A program made the translations under genes and the position numbers. Under the pieces are notes generated by a model. That model had not been told where the DNA came from. It searched no databases and saw only the letters and a list, made by a program, of their open reading frames with translations. 64,000 bases of DNA from Blattamonas nauphoetae. Taxonomy: Eukaryota > Preaxostyla > Oxymonadida. Below are positions 45,506 through 58,000 of this stretch, one piece after another (position 1 is the stretch's first letter; each line of letters opens with the position of its first letter). The stretch lies in NCBI GenBank assembly GCA_033064195.1, contig JARBJD010000032.1, positions 310,001-374,000 of the forward strand. Reading direction: 5' to 3'.

Positions 45506-48500
45506 ATGGAACCACATTTACAGCCTCCTCCTCGTGATATTCCCCCAGATTATGTCAGTGCCGCCAACACGAGTTTGAAAACAATCACACTTCCATATTA
45601 TGAAGGACAAATCGAAGGAAGCCGCTTTATCTCAATGATCGCACCATTATTCTCAATTCTTGGAGAATCTATCTCACAAGAAAAACATACACCCTTTGCT
45701 CATGAGAGTGTACTGATCCTCCTTTCACTTTTCAGTAAATACTCACATTGTGATCGAACACTCAAAAATGTTGACTTCCTCTTCCTCCCTGAGATTCTTT
45801 CATCAGATTTTATGATTACGTTGAGTGGTGCTCTTTCCCTCTGTCTCTTCTCAAAGATCGATCCTGTCCGTGTCATGTGTCTCTTTGCACCACTCTTCAT
45901 GGGAAACAATCTCATCTGGCCGATTTGTCTCGATGCATTGAAATATGACAAATCATTAGAAACCAGCTTTATCAACGTCTACCACTCTTCGCTTGTGGAG
46001 ATTCTGAACTTGACAACTATTGCTCCTCCGGGACTAACAGCTCCATCAGGCCGAGGCTCTTCACCTTTTCATCCCAATTCAAGTAACATCCTCCCATTTT
46101 ACGATTTCTTAAAGGCACAACCGACAGCAACTCTTTTTGATATCATCTCTCCTATTATGTCGTATCTAAAACTGTGCAAATTGACCCTTCTATATAAGGA
46201 ATCGACACATGCTGCCTTGGAAGTTGAAAATATGGAATATTCATTTTTGCAGAAAGTCAACACGGTCTCACAACAATCGACAACATATTTGTCTCCGCGG
46301 AATCAGGATGATATAGCATCAGCGCCACTTCAACAAAAACCGACTCTTGCTTCCGAAAAATCCATCACAAACGATCTATGTGCAATAATTGTTAACTTTT
46401 GCCAACACATCCCAAATCAAGCTCCAGCCAAACTATCCACCCTTCCAACCCTCACGACACATCTATCAACTATCACATTCAATACCAAACGGACTCCACG
46501 TGAGCTCCACAGGTTTATAGATAATTGCATTGTTCATCTCACCTGTATGATTCTGACCCATCTAACAATCCCCCCACCGACGACACAGACGTCAGTCCAC
46601 CAAACACGCCCTGATCTGCTCATTACGTGTGTTCAGCAAACTTTGAAGATGATTAGTATCCCACTATTTGTTCATCCAACCTCAGTTCTGAATCGAACCC
46701 AACAAATCTTTTATTTCGGTGACTCTGAATTTCTCCTTTCGTCTCTCTTCTGTTCTCGACAACCCCTCCTCGCAGTTCTCCTCGCTCATGCACTCGGTCT
46801 CTTCGAAACAGCGACAAGAATGATCATCGCAAATTGTGTGACTTTATCCAGTGACCCAACAGCAATGAACGCCCTCCTCACAAAACCTGTCCAGACACTT
46901 GTAGAATACATCACTGAGCAAGCTTCATCAACAGGAGCCTCTACCAGCACTTCTGGGGTTGGTGAGTATTCTGCGTTTCTTTACCGCTGCATTACATCCT
47001 CAGTCGCCACTGCATATCTCCTTACCTTGCAGACAACGACTACAGATGCACTCAGGCTACCGTATGTTGCTGCAGCGATCCCACCTCAACTTTTGGGAAC
47101 AAACCAACTTGTCCAATCGAAAGGGGTTTCCCACCCTTTCAGTGATCTCCGATTTTATCTTCTTCACTTGACAATGATGCATGCGTCCAATCCCTCGCTC
47201 ATTTCACTCAAAACCCTCCTCTCCCTGCTCTGCATTTCCACCCCACCAATCGCACGCTTCGACCACGCGAGTGAACGCTCTTTTGTGTTCCAGCCGCATC
47301 TCCAAGGTCAGTATGCCACGTTTGGGTTCAATTTTAGCCGTCCAATCCTTCACATTCCTGTTATCCGATGGGCTGAACACTCGTCTTTCACACCACCCGA
47401 CCACCACTTCTTCCGAAGCAATGCCCTCCCCCCATCGCCGATTGTGCAGTTTCTGAAAAAGAAATTGAATGCAAAGAGCAAACACAGGAAAGAGAAAAGG
47501 AAGTTCTTCCATCCGTCTCTGCAGGACTCGATGGAGTTGGCTGCGAAGGAGCGGACTGGCGGCAGCATCCTCCCCCCGCTCGCCCAAATGCGAATGAACA
47601 ACGAAACTCAACTAACTGACCTCCCCACAGCAGACACAGACACAGATCATTCGTTTGACTCGCTGGAGTCTGTTGGATGGGTCACTCCGACACACTTCCT
47701 CCTCTTCGGCGACCTGGCGAAGGTCCGGTCGGTGTCGGAGTGGGGGCAGGACAGGTACAACCACCTGCCGCTCAGCCTGAAGCTGTTTGTGAACGAGACG
47801 ATGAAAGATGCCATCGTCTCGCGACTGATCGATTTGGAGGAGTTTGTGGAGACTGCGTTTGATGCGTTCACTGAGGATCACTCGCTCGAGCTGGTTCTTC
47901 TGTTGGAGTGGCTGATCGAAGAGTGCCAGCCAGTCGTCACAAAACACCCGCCTCAATCAGACCCAGCTGGGCGAGATCCAGACGAGGGTGTGTGGAAGAA
48001 GATCCACCAAACACTGTTTGACCTCCTTGTCACGACCCTGCTCCAGCTGCACGTGGACAGAATGTGGGACGAGACCATCCCCTTCCAACGAATGGTCTTG
48101 TTCTCTCGCCCTTTCGACGATCTGACGATGAAGCTGTCTCTTCGTGCTGATGTTTTTGTGTTTTTGCGAGTCCAGCTGCTGTCTCTCATCCGCCAGTCTC
48201 AGCTCCTCGACACTGCTGGCTGCCTGGAGTTCATCGACGTTGCACTCGCCTCTCATCTGGCACAGTTTGGGGACGGCCCAATCCCGCATTCCTTCCGATT
48301 CTCGCTCGAAAAGGCTGTTCTGCTTCGAAGTGTCAATCGGCATCAGGAAGCCTTTGACGCACTTGCTTTGACTGAGCTGGGTTTGGATGGAGTGAAGTGC
48401 TACTGTTTGTGTGAAGCCCTTGCGATTGAAGATGTGTGTCGAGGAAGAACAACAGAACCCATCGACGAAGCCATTGCTCGCTGCCAGAGCACGATCAGAA

Positions 48501-49936
48501 TTGGATTGGGAGAGTTCATCAAGCGACGGCAAGAGGGGCAGATTGCGCAGCTGTGCATGGAGCTGGTTCGAGTGATCCCGACCGACCTTCTGATCGACAT
48601 CTTCCCAACCAACATGAGCATCCGCACTGTTTTCGAATGCCTCAAGCTGGTCTTCTCTTCGTACGAGACAGCTCTCCAACAGAACTCCATCGCCCTCTCC
48701 TTCCTCCACTACAAGGAACTTGCAGCTGAGTCACTGCACTGCGATGAGCTGTCGAGGTTCACACGGATCACAAAAATCAGGCGCTGCACAAAGTGTGGTC
48801 AGCTGTTTGTCGGACGGCCGAATGTCAGCATCGACGTGGATGGGAATGTGACACACATCGATTGTGGGATCGAGACGACGCAGGAACAGGACGAGACAGA
48901 GACGAACGAAGACGAGAACAGACAGCCAGAAGTCATCCGCACAAACAAGAAAGGAATCATTGTCGGATACGCACAATTCGACCAGGAGTTCATGTGCGAG
49001 TGGGTCAACCACAATGGCCTCGTTGAAGACCCTGTCCCTGGCGGCAGACTGTCTTCTGTGCGAGTTGCGTCTGTTGACGCCGACCAGCTCCGCACACGCG
49101 CACAAGAATTCTGGAAACGGAAGTACGATTACCATCTCGACGCGTCGGGCAGTGACGACGACAGAGGGAACAAGCAGTGGGCGAAGCTCTTCCAATCCAC
49201 AGCCAATCTCTCGCCGATCGCGTCAGACATGAACGAACCTTACCAAATGGCCGACCACCCGCGACAGACACAGACCCCGCCGCCAGAGGACAACCCCGAC
49301 TTGCTGGACATGGACTGGCGATGGTCGATGAAGCAGGGCAGGCAGACGCGGGACGAGGTGTGGGAGAGGAAGAACGGAGCGTACTTCAGACAGCCTCCGC
49401 CGTTTGCGGAGTACACGCCTGTGCCCGAGCGGGTGTTTGTGTCGAAGGTGGAGCGAGAGTGGACGGACGACGCGAAAGAGGCCGAGCAGTCGACGTACCG
49501 GCGCTTCTTCACACTCAACTGGAACGAGGCAGACGAGGAGATGGACCCAGGGTTGGATGGCAGGACGTGTGCCAGCTGGCTCGAACGGCCGACGCTGCTC
49601 AACTCGTCAGCGTGTTGGGGAATGAACCTGCGCGACGGAAGGGAATACCGCTCGGAGATCATGTCGCTCGATCGACGGAGTCAGCCTGTGCAGTCGCTGC
49701 GCGGGTCGACCCTGACGCACTACACCGTGCAACACACCCCGTCGCTGACTTCCTCGCTCCATTACTCGACGAACGCGTCTGTGTCTCACTCGTCGGACAG
49801 CGGGGACAACGCGTCGTCTCTCGCAGCCTTTGCTCTCTCGCCGAGTGTCGACCCGAACTACCACCCACACTTCTCAGGAGGAATCGACAGGGACAGCGAG
49901 TTCTTTTCGTTCTACACTTTTGGGGGGCGTGGTTGA
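45506..49936 (+). CDS. Vps39/Vps3-like vesicle-tethering protein with C-terminal zinc finger
   Basis: Vps39 and Vps3 (TRAP1) are HOPS/CORVET subunits that tether endosomes and lysosomes. The frame gives 1476 residues, or 1462 if a 42-nt in-frame intron (46962-47003, GTGAGT...CCTCAG) is removed. The link to the family is in the last third: a helical-repeat string RHQEAFDALALTELGLDGVK and CLCEAL, then VRVIPTDLLIDIFPTNMSIR and the zinc finger RRCTKCGQLFVGRPN with NVTHIDCG. This is the CxxC...H-x-x-C end of Vps39_2-type domains. No CNH domain is obvious in the N-terminal 900 residues. An acidic, Trp/Arg-rich tail of about 370 residues after the zinc finger is unusual. A different tethering or ubiquitin-related protein cannot be ruled out. 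Confidence 0.6.
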   Translation: MEPHLQPPPRDIPPDYVSAANTSLKTITLPYYEGQIEGSRFISMIAPLFSILGESISQEKHTPFAHESVLILLSLFSKYSHCDRTLKNVDFLFLPEILSSDFMITLSGALSLCLFSKIDPVRVMCLFAPLFMGNNLIWPICLDALKYDKSLETSFINVYHSSLVEILNLTTIAPPGLTAPSGRGSSPFHPNSSNILPFYDFLKAQPTATLFDIISPIMSYLKLCKLTLLYKESTHAALEVENMEYSFLQKVNTVSQQSTTYLSPRNQDDIASAPLQQKPTLASEKSITNDLCAIIVNFCQHIPNQAPAKLSTLPTLTTHLSTITFNTKRTPRELHRFIDNCIVHLTCMILTHLTIPPPTTQTSVHQTRPDLLITCVQQTLKMISIPLFVHPTSVLNRTQQIFYFGDSEFLLSSLFCSRQPLLAVLLAHALGLFETATRMIIANCVTLSSDPTAMNALLTKPVQTLVEYITEQASSTGASTSTSGVGEYSAFLYRCITSSVATAYLLTLQTTTTDALRLPYVAAAIPPQLLGTNQLVQSKGVSHPFSDLRFYLLHLTMMHASNPSLISLKTLLSLLCISTPPIARFDHASERSFVFQPHLQGQYATFGFNFSRPILHIPVIRWAEHSSFTPPDHHFFRSNALPPSPIVQFLKKKLNAKSKHRKEKRKFFHPSLQDSMELAAKERTGGSILPPLAQMRMNNETQLTDLPTADTDTDHSFDSLESVGWVTPTHFLLFGDLAKVRSVSEWGQDRYNHLPLSLKLFVNETMKDAIVSRLIDLEEFVETAFDAFTEDHSLELVLLLEWLIEECQPVVTKHPPQSDPAGRDPDEGVWKKIHQTLFDLLVTTLLQLHVDRMWDETIPFQRMVLFSRPFDDLTMKLSLRADVFVFLRVQLLSLIRQSQLLDTAGCLEFIDVALASHLAQFGDGPIPHSFRFSLEKAVLLRSVNRHQEAFDALALTELGLDGVKCYCLCEALAIEDVCRGRTTEPIDEAIARCQSTIRIGLGEFIKRRQEGQIAQLCMELVRVIPTDLLIDIFPTNMSIRTVFECLKLVFSSYETALQQNSIALSFLHYKELAAESLHCDELSRFTRITKIRRCTKCGQLFVGRPNVSIDVDGNVTHIDCGIETTQEQDETETNEDENRQPEVIRTNKKGIIVGYAQFDQEFMCEWVNHNGLVEDPVPGGRLSSVRVASVDADQLRTRAQEFWKRKYDYHLDASGSDDDRGNKQWAKLFQSTANLSPIASDMNEPYQMADHPRQTQTPPPEDNPDLLDMDWRWSMKQGRQTRDEVWERKNGAYFRQPPPFAEYTPVPERVFVSKVEREWTDDAKEAEQSTYRRFFTLNWNEADEEMDPGLDGRTCASWLERPTLLNSSACWGMNLRDGREYRSEIMSLDRRSQPVQSLRGSTLTHYTVQHTPSLTSSLHYSTNASVSHSSDSGDNASSLAAFALSPSVDPNYHPHFSGGIDRDSEFFSFYTFGGRG

Positions 49937-50151
49937 CTTGTTCTTGTTTTAGTCTTCATTTTGACGAGTTGTTCACTTGGATTTGATTCCAATCGATTGA
50001 AAAGCTGACTGGAAGGGTTTTATTGAATTGGGTCAGAAATCGGAAACGAATCTGTCCTTTCAAGCAATTGTGTTTCATCCAGTTTGTTAACGATCCATCC
50101 CAACAAAAAAAGTTTGAGCACCAGTCATCTTTTTTGTTCTGGGGTATTCAG

Positions 50152-51722
50152 ATGTCGAATCCACAGGCAATCCCTCAGCAAACTGTTCAACAGATTCTTC
50201 ATCAGAAAGGCTATCAGAATCCACTCTTTTTAGGTTTGGTCCTCATTTCGTCGAGATTTGTCAGGCCAAGGGCAATTTGGAGCGTATCTTTCTGCTTTCT
50301 TGTGATAGATCAATAGAGTGTATCGTGTGGAAAAAGATTACAAGTTTTTTGCAGCAAAGTTGGTCCTGACAGAACGTGTCGCTCCTGGAGAATTGCGGGC
50401 GGGGACATTTCTCTTGCAGAAAGGACTCACAAGTCAATATCTTGTCAATTTCCTTGAACATGTCCTGATTCCTCCTTATACCCTATTCGTGATGGATTTT
50501 GCAAATCTTCAGGTGTGGACATCTTCATCATGGACATTTTCATCGTAGGACTTGAGTGAATCACATAAAATAACTCCACAAATGCCCCCAAGCACTGTTT
50601 TTATGATCGCCTATCAAATTCGTTTGTTATTTTTCTTTGTATTCCGTTCAGTTGGAGGATTGAGTGTCATGCATCAATCTGGACTCATTCACCGGTATCC
50701 TTGACTTCTCTCATTTTTCCAGAGACATTAAACCTGATAATGTCCTTTTCCATTACGATCATGACCTTGATAAGGTATTTGCGAAAATATCGGACTTTGG
50801 AACAGCAACCGATCTCAAATCAAGGAATGAGACGCAATTTAGCCAAATGCAGAAGATTCAATTGGCTAAGACATTTGCAGGGTCCTCTTTTCTCTTGATT
50901 ATTCCGTTTAGAACACCCATATATATGGTTTCACTCATTTCTCGCTCGATTCTCTAGGCCCCGGAAGTTGCGATATATGGAGAAGATTACGGATACACAG
51001 TCGACTGCTGGGCGGTTGGGATCATGATCTTCCAGTTTCTATATGGCAAGTATTTGATTCTCACTATATCATCATCATCATCATCGTCAGACATCCATTC
51101 AACATCTCAAGTTATCTCAGCATGGCAAGGTCACCATCTTACTCCTTCATTGTTCCAGGTCCATTGAGCAGGGTGTTCAGTTTCCTGAAAACCCTTACCA
51201 CCCCAACAATCCCGAATGGGTGTACATGGACCCGCTGAATTTCCTCATCAAAGGACTTCTGGAGCCCAAACCCCAAAATCGTCTCCGTGCACGTGACGCT
51301 ATCAGCCTTGAATGCTTTCGGAATCTCTGGGATCTTCCAAATCCAAGCTTGACATGGCCTCAATACACAGCCCTGATGAAAAATCCATATCGTCTGCCAC
51401 CCCCTTTCTCACCTCTCGTTCAGTTCAACATCCCACACGACCGACCCTCCCGAATGTTGTCCCACATCCCATCATTCAGCCGCCCAAACCAGAGCCAACA
51501 CCCTCCTCATCTCTCCCCACTCATCATCAACAAGGCCCACCACCTGAGCCTGCTCCTCTCGCACTTTCTCATCAACAAACCACCTCTCTCAAACCCAAAC
51601 AAGAAGATACACGCCCACGTTACGAGTTGGTTGTTAGCTTGAAGGAGATTCCAATCAAGTGTGGGGATCGTCTTATAGAAAGACGACAATGGCTCAGTGA
51701 ACACTTCCAAAATGAAACCTAG
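50152..51722 (+). CDS. Serine/threonine protein kinase, 11 exons
   Basis: Exons: 50152-50184, 50234-50283, 50317-50512, 50549-50621, 50652-50694, 50723-50881, 50912-50927, 50958-51049, 51091-51129, 51159-51391, 51424-51722, giving 410 residues. The ten introns are 28-49 nt, all GT-AG, and all phases agree. Landmarks are SGQGQFGAVYRV (Gly loop), FFAAKLVL (Lys 42), GLIHRDIKPDNVLF, ISDFGTATDL, FAGTPIYMAPEVAIYG, DCWAVGIMIFQFLYG, and LLEPKPQNRLRARDAI. All catalytic residues are present, so an active kinase is expected. The subfamily is unclear; it is somewhat NEK/ULK-like. A Pro/Gln-rich tail (PPKPEPTPSSS region) ends the protein. The last intron (51392-51423) is accepted because the spliced frame continues as Pro/Gln-rich coding sequence; unspliced, it would stop at 51642. 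Confidence 0.88.
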
Positions 51723-51725
51723 TCC

Positions 51726-51809
51726 CTCAAATCAAAATGGTGAAGCATCCTGATTTCTTTTGTTCTTCGTGTATTACCTTGCACTTTTCACAGCACATCT
51801 TCAACAACC
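51726..51809. repeat. Left copy of ~84-bp direct repeat
   Basis: The sequence starting 4 bp after the kinase stop matches 60129-60212 with about seven or eight differences in 84 bp. Shared blocks include GGTGAAGCATCC, TGTTCTTCGTG and ATTACCTTGCACTTTTCACA. The two copies bracket the P-loop NTPase gene. Confidence 0.85.
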
Positions 51810-52015
51810 ACAATAATTTTCAGTCGTTCCGGTTCAGAGAGAGTTTCATAAAATGAGTTAGATCCTACCCACATGAAGATTCAGTCGACTTTGAGACAGA
51901 CCTTCCAAGTCTATTATGCATCAATTTCCCTAGGAATCTGTTGTGTTGAGGTGGCGCGAACGAGATTTTCAATGACATGACATGTGACCTCCTCCTGTAG
52001 AGCGTTTAAAGGGCC
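51810..52015. other. Spacer upstream of the NTPase gene
   Basis: About 200 bp between the left repeat and the ATG of the NTPase. It should contain that gene's promoter. I see no recognisable element. Confidence 0.3.
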
Positions 52016-55000
52016 TTGATCATGAGTCAAAATCAATCATCATCTTCCAGTCCCGTTGATCCAATAGACGAAAATGATATCCCTTCCAGTACAGAGTCCG
52101 ACGAACTCTCGGAGATTGAACGTGAAATCCCCCCCGAAGAAGCAAGACGAGCCATGAAGGAACTAAAACAGACCAAAAAACAACTCAAACAGAGGGATAA
52201 GACAATCAAACAGCAGGATGTAGAACTAAAACAGACCAAAACACAACTCAAACAGAGGGATGAGACAATCAAACAGCAGGATGTAGAACTAAAACAGACC
52301 AAAACTCAACTCCAACAGAGGGATGAGAAACTCAAGCAAAAACAGCGACGAGAAGCTAATAAAACCATTGTGGATTCTCAATCTTACACAATCACTCAGA
52401 TCAAGTCGATCTTGCAGCAGCTCTTCTCAAAATTACGAGATCATATCAAGGATCCAATTGACGCTTTTCGATTCCTTCCGGATGGCTATGTCTTTTTTTC
52501 GAAGAATTGGCTGAAGAACCATTTAGCAATCGTGTCGACTCCCCTCCTCTACCGCCCCATCTACAACGTCATCCTCCACCGCCTGTTGAACTACATCCTC
52601 AAACACTTCGGCGACCACAAAAACCCAAGCAAAGGTCATCCAGGAGCAGTTTTCTTTATTAGTGGTGACCAAGGGATCGGAAAAACATCGTTGATGCTGC
52701 TTCTGATGAGTGCCTTGTCAGAACTTTTAATCGTCTTTCTCTATCGGAAAGGCTCCGATCAAGACTCTCACACAGTTTACCACACAGTCGACGGCAGAGA
52801 AGTGGAGTTTATCCAAAAAGTTGAAATGGAACCAAACACTCCTTGTTTCATCCATATCCTTGATGACTGCCTCCCTACCGACCATATTGAACCGAACCAT
52901 CTCTATATCATCTTCACCTCTCCCGATAAGGACCGACTGGCGATTGGAGCTAACTCGCGACTGATCCGTTGCTTCTTCCGCCTCCCGACGTTCTCGCTCG
53001 CTGAGAATGCCGTCGCGATGGTGGGCTGCACGCCCACTGTGCCCTTATCTCTGCTCTCGCCAGAGGACATGGAACTTCACGCAGAAGAGCAGAACACGCT
53101 CATTTCAATCGAGCGAGAAAAAGAGGAGAACGCCAGACGAATACCTTCCGAAACTAAAACCGTGACGATCACACCGAAGCAACAATTCGCCAAAGACTTT
53201 CTGAAGGAAATCATAAACAAAAAAGGTCAAATACCTTCGACCTTAGCAATATATGTGAACATCATCGTCGCACACCTTTTCAAAGCTCCCATACTTGATC
53301 AAAACGAAAGTAAAGTCTTTCAAGACTTCTTGGTCGATGTGAATGTTAAAAACGATTGGAGCACCATCAAGAAACGACTGACAGACGACGCCGGACAACA
53401 ATTTGAAAACCTCCGAGACAATACAGACTCAATTGTGGATCACATCACTAAGTGTGTTGAAACTGATGAGTCAATCCTCGAGTTCTTCTTGCCGTTGTTT
53501 CGTACTGTCCTGGACACTCGGAAACTGCCGAGTGAAGAACGCTTCAACAATTTCATTGTCAGCTGGATCAACTGCCTCGATGTTCATCCACGGCTACATG
53601 ACAAAGAAGCTCCAATTGTGAAAAAAGTGCTCATCCAGCTCATGCTCTCTGATTGGAGCAAACCAGTGAAATTGTCCAAGCAGGCTAAAGAACTGAATAA
53701 GAAAGAAAAACCAAATATGAAAAAAGAGGAACTGGATATGGAAAAGGACAAAAAGAAAACGGACGCACTCTTCGATTTCATTCTCAAATGCCTTCAGCAA
53801 CGACCAGATGCCCAACCTCAAGTCGACAGAGTTGCGACCAGAATCCAGGAAACGCTCCCGTCTCACCAGTCCCCGACAGAAGACATTCTCATTTCGCAGC
53901 TGAAAGAACTTCAAATCCCTTCCACCGCACAAGACGCCGATGATGACTCTTTTGTGACACAGCTGAAGAATCTGAAAAAACACTTTGAAGAACCAGACTT
54001 AGCTGATGGCAATGCTCGCAAAAAATTGCTCCAGAAGGTGGAAGAAATGAGACCATTGCGCCCAAAAGAAACAATCGAAGCATCACCCGCACCGAAAACA
54101 ACGGGAGCATCGCCCGCACCGAAAACAACGGGAGCATCGCCCAAAGATGAGGAAAAAGAATTGAGAAACTCTCTGTTGGACACTTTAATTGACATCCTGA
54201 TCACTCCTCCTTCATACGATTCCAGCCAACACGTCCGTCAGTCCCTCTTCGTCCTCCAACAGGAGAATTTAACCTCCACTGACAACACTGTCAGAGACTG
54301 GCTCCCATCGCTTCTCCCAGCATCGAATGAGGGACTCTCGGAAACAGCACAATTACAGATCATTGTGACAGAACTTGTGAAACATCTCCATGTCACCGAA
54401 GAGAAGCAATCATCGCAGCCCTCAACTCAATCCAGTACGCCGTTCGTTCAAAGAAAGATGGCATGGATCGCGTGTGATCTTCTGACAACGATTGTGGATT
54501 CAGAGCACAAAACAGTGTCTGCCCTCCTTCAGACAGTGAAGAAAAAGATCTGTGATCTTCGAGATCAGCTGTCGTTTGTGGTGATGATGGATGGTCACTT
54601 CGTGATCGCTCGAAACATGAATATTCTCGTGACCCCTCACTCGATTCTGAAGGGTCTGTCTGAACGAGCAGAAGAAACTCCTGCTCTGTCTTTGGATGAG
54701 GAACGACGAAAAGTGTTTTCCAGAAATCTGCGAGACGTTGGATTGAGTGAATGGATCCAAACAGCAACTGAAACAATCCTTGAACTGAATGACACACCAG
54801 AAACGAAGAAAACGCCCTTTGAGAAAGTGAGCGACTCAGTTGAAAGCAATCTGGACGCAATTATCAACAAATTCAACAATACACACAAACAATCACCGAA
54901 TTCAGTTGTCACCTCAAAATGGCTTGCCATTGTTCGTTCGTTGATGAATACCATTCTGTTCCTGATCGATGCAGGAATCCATCGACGTGAAATCTTTACA

Positions 55001-58000
55001 ACGTACAAAGGACTAAAAGATTTACTAGCAACTGTCAACGAGACCCACAATTCTCATTTACAGAGAGTGGCTGACTACCCGATGAATGCTGGAGTTTGTG
55101 ATGACGATTCCGACTATGTCAATGATATCACCATCATCTCCCAACATCAATTTCCGGAACACACACAATCGAACAGTGGCGAGCCTTCAGGAGACTTCGA
55201 TATGCCATCTCTGAATGATCTTCAACTCCCTCGAACACTCCAAATGAATCCTGCATCGCAGGATCGCCTTGAACGAATGTCGATTGCTCTCTTTGCTCGG
55301 AACCTGCTCTGGTTCCTCCAATACGAGAACGAGCTGCCTTTCGATGATCATCAATACGTCGATCAGTTCTTCAATGAATTCCTTAACAATTTGAATCCTG
55401 AAGATGTTGTTCATCGCTCGTTCGTCGACTTCATGAACGCGACAGGTCTGCTCTCTCAACGGAACTTTGGGCTGGAACATGACGAGTTTAAGAAGAGACT
55501 GGAGGACGAGAAGGCTGCAGAGGAGAGTGGGACTCGAACACTGCGGATGATGAAGGAGAAGTCCTCTCTTTTCTCACAGGTGACTCCACGGATCAATCCT
55601 TTCATGAATCCATCTCTCTTCGAACAACTCAAGACGCTAGAGTTTGGTGTATTTCTTCTGGTGTGGGCTTCAACGGAACTCCTGTGCAAAGCGGCAGGTG
55701 CAACTCCACGGAAACGTGAAAGCGAGCAGAAGGTTGAAAATGAAGAGAAGGATGAAAGTGAAGAGAAGGATGAAAGTGAAGAGAAGGATGAAAGTGAAGA
55801 GAAGGATGAAAGTGAAGAGGAGGATGAAAATGAGAAGGAGGCTGAAAGCGAACAGAAGGTTGAAAGCGAGAAGAAGGCAGAAAGTGAGAAAAAGACGGCC
55901 AGTTGTCTGAATGTAGCTCGTGCATCTATTTTCGGGCCCTCACCTCGCTGGCTGACGTCGACAGACGTTCGGACGAACAGAGGACTTTCATTCTTGTGGG
56001 GTGGAGTTCTGGAAAGTGAGAAGACTGAAATGTTGACGGAAGTTGCCAAATCGAACCACAGCAGAATCATGACGTTTAAGACGGACCAAATATTCTTCAA
56101 TGAATCTCTGGATGCAGCTTGGGACAACATCACAGCGTTGATTCCAGTACTCTCGGCTTACAACGAAGAGGGAAGACAACTCTCGAAGTTAAGTTCAGTG
56201 TTTTCTTTGCTAGTAAGGATGGATGCAGCAATGATCCAAAAAATAAATGAACAAATACCTTTCGTAGCTGTGTCGCCCTTCATGGAGCTCATCGTGCAAT
56301 CTGAAGTCGTCTCCGCATTTGCTCGACTGATGACTCAAACCGATTACGACAAGTTCAAGACTCGTCTGGAGCGTCCTGGATACAACTTCCCCAAATTTGT
56401 GGAAGAACCACTTGTTTGTGTGTCATTCCTTCTGAATATTGCAACCCCGATCCGTTTCAATACAACGACCACATCCATTAGCATCAAATTCACACGATCC
56501 ATCAATGAACAACATTTCTCGACATACTCACCAGTGTTTGAAACAGCTTCAGAGATTGTTACTTCAATACCGATGCTGTCGTTCCCCAACCTCTCGAACA
56601 AAAGCGTAGATGGCACCCAATTTCCAAAGATCCTCTCCATAACAGATCGAGGAGAGTCAGATTTCTATGCCGAAGACCTTCAGGTTTTGGGGGTTACATT
56701 GGAAGGAATTGACTCATTGATCGTTTCAAGAGGGAAAGAAGCAAGAAGTGAAACGATCTTCATGCCGATTCAAGCAACTTGTTCTGAAAAACACTCACTG
56801 GTGGACAAAGGTATTGAACTCATCCAACAATTGCTGTTCCAGACAATGCGTCATTTGGAGCCGTCCGAAGGAGTTGTCGCACTGTACAATTATGCAACCA
56901 CGCAGCAAAAGCCTATATTTCCTCCGCAGACTAAGATTCTGGGGTTCCACATGGTGTCGTCTCTCCTGGAGTTCGGAGATAACATTCTGTCGAACATGCC
57001 GAGCATTTTGCGCCATCGCGACAATCCACTCGTGACATCAACCGAGCCACAGCCCACGATGTCCACGCATTCCATCACCGAGAAGCTCCTCGCGAATCTC
57101 CCACCATATCCGGAATTCTCGGTGGAACACGATCCATGGAAGCCAAAACTCCCCACTGTGACCAACCCCAATGATCCAAACTTCATTTTGCCCTTCCGAT
57201 GGTCCCACTTTTACGCTGTCTTTCTGAAAACATCAGCCGTTGGATCATTCCATTTCATCGAACCAGCTATAATCAAGGATGATGAGAAGAAAACGAAGGA
57301 TTGGCGAGATGGAATGATTCGCAGAACGATACATGAACTCCATCGAATCGGATTTGGTCCTGATGACCTGTGTGAGTCAGAAAAGGAGAGAATCGAGACA
57401 TTTTCAAGCTTCCTCCTCTCCACAGCCATCTCGTGTCAAAGGAACGAATTCTTGAAGATGGACCCGATGTCCACCACTGGAACAGATGATGCTGATTTTA
57501 TCGAGCTTATTCAATCAATCATTGGGACTGACAAATCTGAAACCGCCGAAACTCTTCTCGCCTCGCTCAGTGACATCACATCAACCATGATAATATCCAT
57601 TGGTGATGAGCGTCTCGGATTCTTGAACAGCCTGTGCAGACACCCTTCCATCGAAGCAAGACTGCACACCGTTCACTATGTCATGACGCAATTTGTCCAG
57701 AAGCGAGTCGGGAATCCAGTACAGGAATCCCTCTCTGTGCTTCAGAGCAAGAAAGATGGTGGAGAGTTCCGAGTTCCAGCCAGAAGCGATCTTTCAGCGA
57801 TACTACACTGCGGAACGGTTCTTCTGGACCATCTCACAACATCTTCTTCCCCTCCCTCCGAACCATCTCCTTCCAAACCCCCTCCCTCCGAACCACTTCC
57901 TCGTTCAAGAACGCTGCGAATCCCTTTGCATTCGTTTATTCTAGCGAAATATGGCTTTTCTGATTCGATCCCTGCTCTGTACGAGCTTGGACGGGATCAA

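Noticed and set aside
51159-51642. Kinase ending at 51642 without the last intron
   Set aside because: Removing 51392-51423 gives a phase-consistent Pro/Gln-rich tail to 51722. The unspliced tail is less protein-like, though it is not excluded.
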